Assembly: GCA_039621445.1 (NCBI GenBank)
Contig: CP154956.1
Span: 54,339,113 to 54,403,112 of the forward strand
Source of the DNA: Euglena gracilis
Lineage: Eukaryota > Euglenida > Euglenophyceae > Euglenales
Length of the DNA stretch: 64,000 nucleotides
Direction of reading: 5' to 3'
A program made the position numbers and the translations under genes. This document shows positions 31,045-42,404 of this stretch, in pieces (positions within the stretch are counted from its first letter, which is position 1; each line of letters begins with the position of its first letter). Below the pieces are notes generated by a model. It made no database searches. It had not been told where the DNA came from and saw only the letters and a program-made list of their open reading frames with translations.

Positions 31045-31456
31045 CAGGGGGGGGAAAATGCGTTTCGCATTTTTTCGCATTTTTGCGCATTTTTTGCGCA
31101 TTTTTTCAAATTTTCCAAAAATGCGCATTTTTGCGCATTTTTTCGCATTTTTTGCGCATTTTTTCGGTTTTTTCAGCGCATTTTTTTGCTTGTTGGCACA
31201 TTTTTTCATGATTTTCCAAAATTTTCGCATTTTTTGACCATTTTTGCATTTTTTTTTGCAAAAATTTGAAATTTTTGACTTTTTTTGAAACTTACATTTT
31301 CCTCATTATTCTACATAATTTCTTCAAATTTGGTGCCATTTTTGCATGTTTTTGGGTAATTTTTGCATTTTCGTGATTTTTGCGCATTTTTTCTCGGATT
31401 TTGCACATTTTTGCGCATTTTTTCCGAGGCCGGGCGAGCGCATTCCCCCCCCCCTG
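31045..31456. mobile_element. 412-bp CAGGGG-terminal element
   Basis: The ends CAGGGGGGGGAAAATGCG and CGCATTCCCCCCCCCCCTG are inverted and close to those of the 27,311-28,524 element. ATTATA flanks both sides (31,039-31,044 and 31,457-31,462). The interior is TTTTTTGCGCAT-type tandem sequence. No coding region. Confidence 0.7.
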
Positions 31457-31459
31457 ATT

Positions 31460-32380
31460 ATACAGTTATTAGTACAATATTGTACTGTATTGTTCTTATT
31501 TTCGAAAAGAAATGAAGTTTTTTTTTTTAAAAGCTTTGGCCTGGTATCCAGCCAAGCCAAAAGCCATAATTTTTCCTGGCCCCTGACCGTTTCGAAGTGC
31601 GAGGGGGGTGCGCCGCCCCCTTCCGTGCTGGGTGGTGGGGTCTGTACGGGTTTGGACCCCCCCATAGCTTCCTGTAACCCTGCCCACTTCAAGTCAACCC
31701 AGTCGACCGACTTCTTGGGAGGGGGAGACATCACAAGGCACCAAAATTTCTCTCTTTAAAAGAAGAGAATCGTTGAGTTTTTGGTCATCAAACCAACCAG
31801 TTGACTGGTGTGAAGTCCATGATTTTGTAATAAAGTTCAAAGATTAAAGATTGAACCGAGGTTGAATCCATTTTGTTGGGATTGAACGCCGTTTTTGTTT
31901 TTGGTATCCCTGTTACGAGCAAGTTGGGATAAATATGTTTGCATCATTTCTTCTGTTCATGCACACATCTTGGGTTCTCACCTTGGGCTTGGATTGGGGT
32001 CTCCTATTTTTGAATTCGTTGTCACTTTTGATTCACGTGACAGTGATTAATTCTTTGTTGCACATTTTGGCCAGTGGTACCCCATCTCTCTGACAATTTT
32101 TTCTCGCCCCCCGGGGGGATCACTTCCCCCCCGGGCCAAAAGCGTCAGTCACTCTAAAACCAGTCACCCACCCCACTGGGGGGGGGGTCAGCCAGCGACT
32201 GAGTGATGGAATAGTCCAGACCACACCAGACTGGATTTTATCAACTTGCGGGGGGGGGTCTTGGAGTGCCCTCGAGTGTCTGGGCAGGCAGGCATTATCC
32301 CCGGGGGGGGGGAGGGATTGGTGCCTGCCTGCATGCTTCCAAATGATTCTTCCAGCTTTCGTCACAATTTTAACTTCATT
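31460..32380. other. no gene recognised
   Basis: Mixed single-copy sequence with C/G-runs at 32,110-32,320. The overlapping frames on both strands at 31,500-31,740 have no recognisable domain. Confidence 0.35.
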
Positions 32381-32472
32381 TCTTGGTTTTAAGGCGAGGC
32401 CGAGCCCACCCTAGGGGATGCCTGCTTGGCAGGCATTCCAAGGCACCCAGACCCAACCACGGGGTTGGGCAC

Positions 32473-32652
32473 ATGGCCAAAAGTGCCCGAGCCAAAGCAC
32501 TTCTACCTTCGGTACCGGATGTGCTCAATGCAACGAGACTGAGGCAGAATGAACAGGAAAAAATAATGGAAACGTGTTCCACAGACAATTGGCGTCCCGC
32601 CTGTTCAATTCGACAATTATTGGATTGTTGGATCATTGGATTCGACATTTGA
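32473..32652 (+). CDS. possible exon, unidentified
   Basis: From ATG 32,473 the frame reads MAKSARAKALLPSVPDVLNA and continues through a charged stretch (RLRQNEQEKIMETC) to a stop at 32,650-32,652. Composition is protein-like and free of homopolymer artefacts, but no splice partner or family was identified. It could be a first exon with a donor before the stop. Confidence 0.25.
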   Translation: MAKSARAKALLPSVPDVLNATRLRQNEQEKIMETCSTDNWRPACSIRQLLDCWIIGFDI

Positions 32653-32899
32653 CATGAATGACATTTGCACAATTGCGTAAAAGTTCACATTCACATTCTT
32701 TTTAGACAGAATGGCCAATTACCCTCGTATGTTGAAATTTCCGGCTTGCCTGGCAATCAAAGCCAGGTATTAAAAAAAAAAGCAAAATACCCCCAAAACG
32801 ATGTTTTTTTTGGGTTTTTGGGTTTTATTTTATTTCAAATAACTTACAAAAAACCAAAAAAACGTCGGCGAGGGTTTGAAGGACAAGTTTTCGAAAAGG

Positions 32900-33070
32900 A
32901 ATTTCTGTAGGATTTTCCCATCAACCATGGCATTTTTTTTTGGGATACATTTTGAGCCATTTTCCAGTATGGGTGTGGAAATTCATCATTTTTTGACACC
33001 TTTTTTCGGAGAAGATTTCTAAAGTGTTTTTGGGTGTGAAGGTGCGTTGTGTGGGATGCAAGGAGACGGT
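32900..33070 (-). repeat. dispersed repeat G, diverged reverse copy
   Basis: On the minus strand it has the order GCATCCCACACAACGCACCT, CACCCAAAAACACTTTAG, TGGCTCAAAATGTATCCC, matching repeat G. Confidence 0.5.
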
Positions 33071-34154
33071 AATGCTTTGTAAAAGCTCATTTTCAAAAAA
33101 AATTGCTGCTTTTTTTGCCACAAAAAAACATGGTTTGCCTTTTTTTTAAAAAAAAACGCCAGCTGTACTGGCAATACAGATTTTTGAATTGATTTTGATT
33201 TTTTCTTCTGGACAAAATGTGACTGCTTTGTAGATGTGGATGTACATTTGTGCGTAAATGCAGTTGCGCAAATGCACGTATCCATGCTGTGCAAGGAAAT
33301 GCTCTCCACGATCATTTTTTTAAAAAAAAAATATCAAAAACGACACGTTTCGCTGGACAAAATAGGAGCCTCTAATTCCAGTTTCCAGTGCCGTTTTGCC
33401 GAATTCAGAAGGATGTATACATAAAATTATCCGTGAATGAGATCCCCGGATTCACTCAGGTCTTCCAAAAGGTTACATCTGCACAACTTCACAAACCCAT
33501 CCCTAAACCAGTGGTTTGCTGATCGTTGCCCAGTGTCCTGCTCATCCTCCTTGTTGCTTTCTTGGCGTCGTAGGGAATTACATTTTATTTCAATTCTGGC
33601 TGTTTTACTGACATTCCGACCTACCACTTGACGAAGCTGGTGTCATTACACGGGGGCCGGGTTCTACCATTCTTCTCACATGCTGCAACGCACGTTCTGT
33701 GCCAGAATCTGACCGTTACCAAGGAAAAAGAGTTGAGGAAAAGATTTGGGTGTGGAACCTTTCCTTTTTGGGCACCCTTTTTGTGAAATTTTATACAAAA
33801 TTTGGTCCCATCCTTTTGACTTCTTCGGGTATATTCTTTCTTCCTGAATATTTCCTCCTTTTTTATTTGCTGATTTTTGTCGACCCTCCCCCCAGAGGGG
33901 AGAGTTCAAGCCAAGAACCAGTCAGCCATTTTAAAAAAGAACCAGTCACTCTTCCCCTCCGGAGGAGGGGGAGTCGGTCAGTGATCAAGGTTTTGGTGCC
34001 TGAAAAGCAGGGAAACAAAAAACTTTTTAACTTCCCTCAGGTTAAAGAACACCAAATTCATTTTTTAAGGACCTTCTAGATCACAGATCATACCATAAAT
34101 TTTATCTGAAATTTCATATCATGCCACCTGCAAATTTTTGTAAGAAATACCGGG

Positions 34155-34245
34155 TTCATTCACGATTCCGGGTGTGGAAACGGGGGGGGGGGGGCGTCGC
34201 CCGTTTCCACAACCGGGAATCGTGATTGAACCCCGATATTTGCTT
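34155..34245. repeat. ~36-bp-arm hairpin
   Basis: CGGGTTCATTCACGATTCCG...GGTGTGGAAACGGG is inverted at the right as CCCGTTTCCACAACCGGGAA...TCGTGATTGAACCCCG, around a G-run/GCGTCGC centre. Confidence 0.75.
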
Positions 34246-34308
34246 TAAACCAAAAGCCAAATTCACGGGCTTCCCGACAGTAGCCTAGAGGTTCCTAATT
34301 GGGAGTGT

Positions 34309-34609
34309 GGTATTTATCTGTTATGGTACGACGGGCCCCCCTTTCGGTTTATTACGACGCCCTTTTAACGGTCAGGGACCCAAATGTCGGGACCCGTCTC
34401 GGGCGTTTGGGGGGGTTTTGTGGATTTTTGAAGGGGAAGGGTTAGGGTTTGGTGACACGGCCCTGCGGCCCGGAAGGGGATCTACCATCCTGAATATAGA
34501 GAACCAGGGCAATTAGCCTAAATTTGGCCTAATTCGAGAAAAGAGGAATAGAGGCGTCGTACCACAATCAAAAAGGGGGGGGTTTGCTGTACCACAACCG
34601 ATAAGTACC
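34309..34609. mobile_element. 301-bp hAT-like MITE, copy 2
   Basis: The termini GGTATTTATCTGTTATGGTA and (reverse complement of the right end) GGTACTTATCGGTTGTGGTA are diverged relatives of the 29,155 element, including the inner TTACGACGCC box. The perfect 8-bp duplication GGGAGTGT lies at 34,301-34,308 and 34,610-34,617. The interior is unrelated to copy 1 apart from the termini. Confidence 0.85.
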
Positions 34610-34888
34610 GGGAGTGTATCCTGACAAATTCGCGTTTTGGGCATTCATGGGTGAACTTTGGGCGTAATTTCATGGGTGTGCTATAAAACACCTGTTAATG
34701 CCCAAATCCATTCACAGTTTCTGTGTGTGCACCCGTGAACAGATCGGTGCGCAATGCATCACCAGTGATCAAAGCAACATTTTTTTGTTAATTAATTGTT
34801 TTTCCGATAATTGCTTTCCCCCACTGTCCAATGAAGCGTTTTGCCAATATGATGGAAGCTCAGATGCCCCGACCCCGTTGATGATTTT

Positions 34889-35233
34889 TTGGCTGTTTTA
34901 TGTGGTGCTGGGTCCCTAGGAGCCACAGCAGTGGATGCCCTTTTGGGCTCCTGCCCCACCGGTGGTGAAAATGAAGATCTAGAACCCAAGAACCATGCTG
35001 CGTTAAAGTGTTGTTTGGAGTACATTGATGTTTGCATCCGGCATTGCATTGTTTTTGGCCTCTTTGGAAGAAGTATTTGTGGGTGGGCCAGATGGTGCAT
35101 TGATGATCGCGAACTTTTCAAAAAGCAGCAGGAAGCCGATGCCTGGGTCAAGACAAGGCAGGAGAAGGCTGGAAAGATGGGCACCTTCGATCCATGCCAG
35201 TGTCCATTTCTCGGACATGTTTTAATGCTGTAA
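34889..35233 (+). CDS. gene X: unidentified coding segment, duplicated at 30.2 kb
   Basis: Open frame, without an ATG at its 5' edge, ending at TAA 35,231-35,233; the encoded stretch of about 115 residues ends GTFDPCQCPFLGHVLML. Features seen are Cys-rich hydrophobic segments (LKCCLEYIDVCIRHC) and a charged helix-like segment (RELFKKQQEADAWVKTRQEK). The matching sequence at 30.2 kb carries a stop and an insertion, so selection on this copy is plausible though unproven. The 5' end probably lies in an upstream exon, with candidate acceptor GCCACAGCAG at about 34,931-34,940. I recognise no family. Confidence 0.4.
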   Translation: MAVLCGAGSLGATAVDALLGSCPTGGENEDLEPKNHAALKCCLEYIDVCIRHCIVFGLFGRSICGWARWCIDDRELFKKQQEADAWVKTRQEKAGKMGTFDPCQCPFLGHVLML

Positions 35234-36808
35234 GCAACATTAACAAGGAACTGGCCCAGTTGCCATTGAGCTTTGGGGCCTGTTGCCTTTTGATCATGCT
35301 GTCAATGGCATTGTGAGGCTTGTTCTTGCACTGAAAATTGTTTCCCCGCGTGTCAGTTCAGTGCCCCACCACTTGCATTGCCCCTCCACTCGTCACATGC
35401 ACAGGCCGGCCTCCAGTTGCAATCAGGCAGCCTAAAATTCTAAAGTAAATTTTGTTCACAATTCCTCAGAGCACACCCGTGAACGATCACGGGTGCGCTA
35501 GTATTCACCAGTGAACACATTCAACCATTCACATTTTGCCATAGTGTTCACCCGTAAATGAACTCCAATTTCTCACATGGGGAAGCCATGAATGGTCAAC
35601 AGTTTTAAACAAATTATAGTGACCTGGTACGGAAGGCGCTGGAGACAGCTTTTGGCTTTTTTCTCCCCCCCCCCCCGGGAAAGTGGCTGGCTGGTTTTGA
35701 GGGAAAAGTGACTGGTTTTTTTTCGGAAGATTGCAAGTGGCCCTCCTGGGTGCCGGTAAAAGTGCACCCCGCCCTCAACCCCATCGGGCTTCTTTTTCAG
35801 GAAGGGCGCACCTTGACCTTGGGGGATGGGTGCTTTAAGCAGGCAGGGAGGGGCATTTTTTTTCAACCCACCTGGGCGGGGTTGGGCTTTGGGCTGGGCA
35901 GTGTGTCCGTTGAGCCCGAATCAATGATTCCCTTCAAATTTGTGCCATTCATTTGAGCATTCAAAGCCCAAATTTGAATTCCCCCAAACAAACAGACCCT
36001 TTGGTGTGTGAGGGATATTTTCATCATTCCGTTGGGGAAGACTCACATTGGGGACGTGCCTTTTGGGTATGGTCTCCTCCCCCTTGGGTTTTTTTTATTT
36101 TAGTGTAATATGCACCTTTTTTGTGTGTGTTTGTGTGTGTTTGTGTGCGTCTGTGATTTTTTGGGCGATTTCCTGATTTTTTTTTTTGCTAGAATTTTTT
36201 TTGATTTGGAAAATTTTGCACATTTTCAGCCTATTTTCCCCTTGAGACCAAACTTTTTGTCAAATTATTGTCATTTTTGGACTTTTTTTTTGCCAACAAA
36301 TTGCTTGATTTTTGGAATTATGACGTTCCAAAAATCAATCAAAATGCACAAAAATATACTTCAACGATAAATAATTTCTCTCCAGCAGAAAAGTGCATAT
36401 TTTGGGGGAGTTCTTGACGGAATCTACATGCAATCTGCATTTCTTTTGCTTTTTTGTTTCCATGGTGCCCCCCCCCCGAAAACAAAAGAAACGAAACCCG
36501 ACCTCCTCCTCATGTGAAACTCAATGGCCCAGGCTCACCTCAGCTGGGGAGGATATTTTCACTTGGACACCTCCATGGTGTGTCGGCCAGTATTTTGATT
36601 GGTGACATGATTTGAATTACAACAAGCTTGCCCAAGGAAAAATGGTTAACACATTCTGCTCCTGCCTTGCGTTTCAGTTTGGAGGCAAACATAGGAGAAA
36701 TGGGGTAGGTTTGACAATGGAGAAGGGTGGACGGGACAATGTGGTTAATGTGGATGGGATGGGTGGCATGTTCCATTTCTTTTACACCTCATTGTTTTCT
36801 TTCTCCAG

Positions 36809-36944
36809 TCAAGGACAGCAGCCAAAGTACCTTCGCCCTGACTTTGTTGTGGATTCACTGAAAGCTGGCCAATTAAAGCCGGAGCTTGATTATTTGGTAT
36901 TGAAGACCAACGACAAGCGCACACCTTTGGTAGTTTCGGAGAAG
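36809..36944 (+). CDS. exon encoding C-terminal half of a BRCT-type domain
   Basis: An acceptor TTTCTCCAG precedes 36,809. The frame then gives YLRPDFVVDSLKAGQLKPEL, followed by a DYLV stretch. The pattern P-[DE]-[FW]-[VI]-V-x-S-x-K-A-G-x-L-x-P-x-x-x-Y is the signature of the last helix and end of BRCT domains, which bind phosphopeptides or DNA ends in repair proteins. The spacing resembles the REV1 BRCT, but that assignment is not secure. The 3' boundary is uncertain: GT donors follow at 36,897, 36,930 and 36,945. The N-terminal half of the domain was not located upstream. Confidence 0.5.
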
Positions 36945-37692
36945 GTGCTTGATCATTGCTGCCGTGATTCCAATTCCAGTGTGCCCTTTTACATCCCGCC
37001 ATTGATTTCTTGCCACTGCATTTGGGAGCCTCTCATCCTGTCACTAAATCCCCCCCCCCCCCCGCAGTCCCACTGATAAGACGGAGGTTTCCCCATGCAT
37101 CATACAACCGACCCCCTTATTTTTACTTATGGACGCCCCCACCAGGTCTTTAAGAAGTGGCCTGGGGGTTCCCGGGACCGCCAAAACCTGGGTACCGATG
37201 TGCCATTTCGGGGACCAGACCCCCATCATAATGGTGGGATTCCCCTGGTGGGGGGGGGGGAACTGGTACGAGGCTGCCTGCCCGTTTGGCATTGACCCTC
37301 ATTGCCACCATTTAGTACTGCTTACTTCTTTTATGGCGACATACAATTGAAATCTCACACTCACCAAGTATTCAGTTCTGGGGAGATTGCCGAGGCCACT
37401 TTTTTTTTCGGGATTATTTGGACACAGTTTTCGAGCTGAGATATTTTTTTGTTTTTTTTGACAGAGATCAAGTTTTCATATTTCTGCAGATTTCTTTTGT
37501 GTGAAAGCATGAGCTTTATTCTGCAGGGATTTCCACACATTTGTGCCACAAATCATCACGAATAATCACAAATAATCACAAATTGCCACAAACAACCGCA
37601 CGTAAAATGGCCTCTCCACCAGTGACTAATTCCCAAAGGAGATAACAAACATGGGCAAGAGCACCATGTCTTCCCACCTCCTCCCCTGTTTC

Positions 37693-37905
37693 TTTCCTGA
37701 TGAAGAAGTCTGTGGAACTGCAGAACAGATGGCTGGTGCTGGGCAAGCTGGCATGCTGCACAATACTGTGCTGTCCCAGTGGCCAGAGGAGGATGATAAG
37801 TACTGGCAACGGGTCAGGCTGTTTGGAATGAACTACAAGCTGGTGAAATCTGGCCTCCTCAAGTGTCTGCAATACTTGAGGAGCCACAAGGATGTGTTTA
37901 AATGA
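37693..37905 (+). CDS. terminal exon of an unidentified gene
   Basis: A pyrimidine-rich tract (CCTCCTCCCCTGTTTCTTTCC) precedes an open frame that ends at TGA 37,903-37,905. It encodes a basic, Trp/Tyr-containing C-terminus (WPEEDDKYWQRVRLFGMNYK, then SGLLKCLQYLRSHKDVFK). The frame has protein-like composition, and an AATAAA lies 69 bp after the stop, supporting a real 3' end. It may belong with the BRCT-type exon 0.75 kb upstream; that link is inference. No family was recognised. Confidence 0.5.
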   Translation, partial: FPDEEVCGTAEQMAGAGQAGMLHNTVLSQWPEEDDKYWQRVRLFGMNYKLVKSGLLKCLQYLRSHKDVFK

Positions 37906-37973
37906 ATGGGTCAACAAGGAGGACAAGATAAAAAAAAACGGTGTCTGTGCCCAAAATAATGTGAAGCAAGATA

Positions 37974-37979
37974 AATAAA
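37974..37979 (+). promoter_or_regulatory. candidate polyadenylation signal AATAAA
   Basis: AATAAA follows the stop at 37,905 and is succeeded by a T-rich stretch (37,990-38,060), the usual arrangement for a eukaryotic 3' end. No transcript evidence. Confidence 0.45.
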
Positions 37980-38519
37980 GTTATTTTGCTAATTCTTTTT
38001 TTATCTATTTTTTATATATTATTTTATGCATTTTTTTTAATCTATTTATCTTTTTTTTATCTGCTTCTCTATCTATCCATCTAATTTTTTTATCTCTTTT
38101 GAACAAGGCACACAAATCGGTTTTGAGAACCGATTCGCTGAATCATTTCTTTTCAGGACCGGATGCTGCAGATCATGGCACTTCAACAGAGCAGGACATT
38201 CCTGCTTATGCCCAAACAAGCAGTTTTGTATCATTGTTTCCCATTGTTCATGGGTGAGCCATGCGGGAGGCAGGGCGGTCCATAAGGGACGGGATTTTTT
38301 TTTTTTAGTTAAGGACCGCCCCTTAAGGACCCCCCCCCCAGGGCAGTTTTGGACCCGAAAAATTTTTTCCGGCGCCTTTTGTGCCTGGTGTTTTTTTGAC
38401 ACATTTTGGGACCAATATGCAGGCACCCATAGCTGAAATGGCCTAAATGCCTAAAATGGCCTAAAATGGGGAAAGTTTGGGGCTTGACCATAGGTGCTTG
38501 CCAAGGTTGACTGCTTGCT

Positions 38520-39420
38520 TTTTTAAAAAAAACTTGTTTTTTTTTTTATAAAAAAAAACAACAAAAAACGTCTGGAAAACTAAAAAAAAAACAAACCAAA
38601 AAACAAAAAAAAAAAACGTCAATTTTTGATGACCAAAAAAATGACTTTAGAACTTTTCCCTCAAAAAAATGGCCATTTCGCAAGGAAAACTCCCTCAAAA
38701 CCCCATTTTTTCACACCTTCAAAAAAATCAACATTTTCTCAAAATTTTGATTTTGAGAGGTTTTTGAAGCAAAAAAATGCCATTGAACATCCAAAAAAAT
38801 TGACAGATAAAAATGTCAGTAAAATGTGACTGTGCCAAAATTTGGTCCACTTTTTTTGACCTTCGTTATTTTCCACCCCCCTCCTACAACTTCCCAATTT
38901 AACCCTGAAATCTGTGAGCTTTTTCTGTGAAAAAAAATGTGGTTTTCCATCAAAAAATCACCAATTTTTTCGGCTTCCAATTTTGTCGGTTCTATTTTTA
39001 TTCAGCCGCAGTTTTCCCCCCCGGGATTTTGGGTTCATTTTTCAAAAAATTTTCAAAAATTTTCAGCCCAAATCCCCTGTTTTCCGAAATTGGTGAAAAT
39101 GCTGCCCAAAATGTTGCCCAACCCTCCCCCCAACCCCATTTTTTCACACCTTCTAAAATTTCAACATTTCTCAAATTTTTGATTTTGAGAGATTTTGGAA
39201 GCAAAAAAAAAAACCACTGAAAATTCAAAAAATTTCCAAGAAAAAAATGTCAGTAAAGTTTGAATGTTCCAAAATTGGTCCCATTTTTTTTTTGATCTGC
39301 ATTTTTTTGACCCCCCCTCCTAAAAACTAACAATTTTCAACCCTAAAATTTTGGAGATTTTTTTTGGGAAAAAAAGTGATTTTCCATCAAAAAACCATGT
39401 ATTTTAGGTTCATTTTTCAA
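38520..39420. other. no gene; A/T-run repeats
   Basis: Contains R2-like TTTTTGATGACCAAAAAAATG (38,610-38,690) and a ~330-bp block (38,700-38,960: CCCCATTTTTTCACACCTTC ... TTTTTCTGTGAAAAAAAATG) that recurs immediately downstream (39,130-39,400), and partly at 27,790-27,990. All frames are low-complexity. Confidence 0.5.
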
Positions 39421-39633
39421 AAAAATTCAAAAAAATTTTCCCCGGCCAAAATCCCCTTTTCCTTATTTTTGGATTGAAGTGTATGGGGACAGGATTTTTT
39501 TTTTGCTTAAGGACCGCCCTGGCGGGGAGGGCGGTGTCATTTTCCCCCCTCATCTTTTCTGCCTGTGATTCACAGAGTGCATTCTTATTCTTCTGCCCCT
39601 CCTTGAAGTAATGTTCTGATAAGGGAGTAGCAG

Positions 39634-39848
39634 AAGCAGACGTCAAGGAACTGCAAGAACCCCAGGGCTGCGGAAGCCTATTCGCAGTGGAGCTGTGCAC
39701 CGATTGCGATATTGTACAGTCGGAATTCACCCACTCTCCTGTGGGACCGAGCCTGACTGAAGCCCTGCCAACGGACTGTGGCAATTTGGATGATTCTGGA
39801 TCCGAGCAACTTCTTTTCTCGGACAGCAGCAACGATGACACACTTTGA
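39634..39848 (+). CDS. acidic terminal exon, unidentified
   Basis: The acceptor GGAGTAGCAG precedes a frame of 70 codons plus TGA (39,846-39,848). The peptide begins ADVKELQEPQGCGSLFAVEL and ends in an acidic Ser/Asp-rich tail (DDSGSEQLLFSDSSNDDTL). It has protein-like composition amid T-run repeats, so a real C-terminal exon is likely. No family was recognised. Upstream exons were not found among the poly-A/T repeats before it. Confidence 0.4.
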
Positions 39849-40319
39849 AGGCTTTGCCTCAATGTGTGAAATCATTGGATGTGCTCTTGCAAGCGTCGCT
39901 AATCACTGTTTGTTTGCACTCCCCCTCTTCACACATTAATAAGTTGGCGTGTTGGAGACCTTGGGTCAGAGGGTCTCGCAATCAGTCACCCAATAGCATT
40001 GCATCTGTGCCCAAGGAGATACAAACTCAGAAACTGAGGCGCCCACATGTGCTCGATTGAAAGAGGGCTGAATGAGGAACCCTGTGGTCTTTGTTGAAAT
40101 CTCAGTCAGAGAGCTTCATCCAGGCGACGTGTGCACATGCATGCAAGAGCTCTTCGTCGCAGGGACAGTTTTCTTCAGCCAAAAAAAACACAATACTGGT
40201 TCAAGAACATGCCCAACAACCCGACTGATAACTGACACAGCAAATGTTTGTTTGAACCCTGGAATGCACCCCTGTGCAGACCCGGTTTCAGGATATCGCC
40301 CACCCCCCCAATAGAAGCG

Positions 40320-40530
40320 CGGGGCCCCCCTCCCCCTCCCTCGGGGCCACCTCGGGAACCGGCGGATTATCACCATGATCCCGGCCCGGTTCCCGGATTT
40401 TTTTTTTTTCAGTCGCGAGCGACTGGATTTCTAGACCCCCAACTCCCCGCCAGGCCCGAGTTATTCACGCACGAAGGGTCTAAACTGGGTAGGATCGGCC
40501 CGCCCCCCCCTGGATAAGCCCCCCCCCCCC
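40320..40530 (+). repeat. structured dispersed repeat F4, 5' fragment (copy d)
   Basis: CGGGAACCGGCGGATTATCA, CATGATCCCGGCCCGGTTCC, a T-run, CAGTCGCGAGCGACTGG and CAACTCCCCGCCAGGCCCGA. It lacks the tandem 3' part and the 5' hairpin. Confidence 0.75.
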
Positions 40531-42029
40531 CGTACTCCAAACGACGGCCACTACAAGCGCAGGGTCCAAATAACAGCACACATCCTGCTGCCGAAGGCAG
40601 CGGTCCACTACAGGTGCACCCACCATTTTGATGAGATTTTTAAAGGAAATCAACAAAAATCGCTCAGGTAGGATCCAAATAGAAGCGCACCCTCCACCGC
40701 CAGAGGCGGCGGTTCACTATAAGCACACCCTTGCTTCAATTAGGGGGAGGGTTAGGCACTGTGAACGGCATTGGGACTTACAAAAAAGGTGGGGATCCAA
40801 GACACAAAACAAGGTGATTTGTGTTCATGATTTCTTTTTTTTTTTTGAGGGCAACGGCGTTGTGTTGATGCGAAGGTGAGGGTGTCTCCATTCCAGACAT
40901 GGAGCCTCTGTGCACGAGCACACCTCCCTGGCGTCGCTTTAGGAAAATTTAGGAAAGCTGGAAAAAAGGCCGTTGGCTGACCAGGGTATTCAGTGAGCGT
41001 TGGTTTTGCACAGAGGGAGGGGGGTCCAACCCCCCCCCCCCCTCTATGGGGAGGGGGAGTCCGCCCCCCCCCCCTCCGGGGCGAGGGGGTCTGGGGACCC
41101 CCTGCTGGAACCAAAACTTTTCTCCTGGCGCTTCGCACTGGCATATGTTTTTGTTGTACGTTTACGTATGTTATTGTATGTTTTTGTCAATTTGTGAAAA
41201 AAAAGCCCGAAAACACAACTTTGGGCACTTTTTGGAGTCCCTCAAGAAAAAATCCCGGTGCTTCTCGCCAGTTCTTTCACGCGGGGGTTGACCCCCTCCC
41301 AGGGGGGATGGGGGTCCGGGACCGCCCGCTCCCCCCCCCCCTGTGTCTGACACTCCCCATGCATGGGCCTGACCCGGGGTCGAAGTGGGTTGCAAAAAAA
41401 TCCAATGTGCAAAAATTCCTAAAAAAAACTGTCTTTTTGGGACTCCCAGAAAACTGTAAATTTTGGCAAATAATTCATCAATTTTTTTTTCACCCAAGGT
41501 TTGGGTGGACAGCCCGATTTCGACCCATTTTTGCCCTTTTTTTTTGCTGTGGACATCTGTGGACGGCATTCCTGCTTGCTCTCTCATGTGTGTACAAATC
41601 TGCAGTCACCATTCTCTGCTGCACGTGCCAGGGCGGCACTCAAGCCAAAGGGGACCCCCCCCCCCGGGGGCGCCCAGTCAGCCAGCAGCCGGATTTCAGC
41701 CCTTTGCATCCTTGGTGGAAAAGATGCATTGCATCCACTGGAGCAATGGACGATAGGATGGCCACCAGTCAGTTGGTCACTCACCCCCCGGCCCAGGATG
41801 GCTGAGGACAGTGGGGAGAACTATGGACTGGACCTCCACGCATGGGCCAAAATTTTTGGTGGACGGCTGTGGACGCCTAACCCTCCAACGATGTAGTGTG
41901 CTAAAGCTTTGCGTGCCCAAGCAACTTTGCCCCTCCCCCATAGGAGAAATCCCATCCCCCAGAGGAGAAATCAAAACAATCAGGGCAGGTTGGGTCCAAA
42001 CGCATCCCACTGCCAGAGCTGACATTCCG

Positions 42030-42148
42030 TTGGTGTGTTCACCCAAATTTTTTTCTTGTATCATGTTTTCAACAAGAATAATTTTGTGTTCGCACATGTT
42101 CACCAAAATGTTTGTGTTCACCTGTGTTCACCAAAAAATAATTGTGTT

Positions 42149-42194
<46 letters not shown>

Positions 42195-42200
42195 CCACCA
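42030..42200. repeat. TGTGTTCACC degenerate repeat and (TG)n microsatellite
   Basis: Repeats of TTTGTGTTCACC(T/A) units lead into (TG)n at 42,151-42,191. A second TTTGTGTTCGCCTGTGTTCA cluster lies at 42,838-42,940, on the other side of the E6 element, suggesting that one array was split. Confidence 0.6.
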
Positions 42201-42404
42201 ATCTTTTTTGTGTTCACCGCGAAGGTTTTGACATCCATGAAACATTTGCTAACGTGAGTGTTGAGGACATGTCTCAGCTTTTTGATGCCTGTCGGTTTTT
42301 TGGATGATGCTAAAAAGTTCTCATCAAACCAAATTTGAGTTTTTGCTAACCCCGTTTATTTTCCTGACCAATGACCTATTGACCCCTCACCTTAATTTTT
42401 ACCA

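Noticed and set aside
36809-36944. Naming the BRCT exon REV1
   Set aside because: Only half a domain is visible; several repair proteins share this signature, so no gene symbol is justified.
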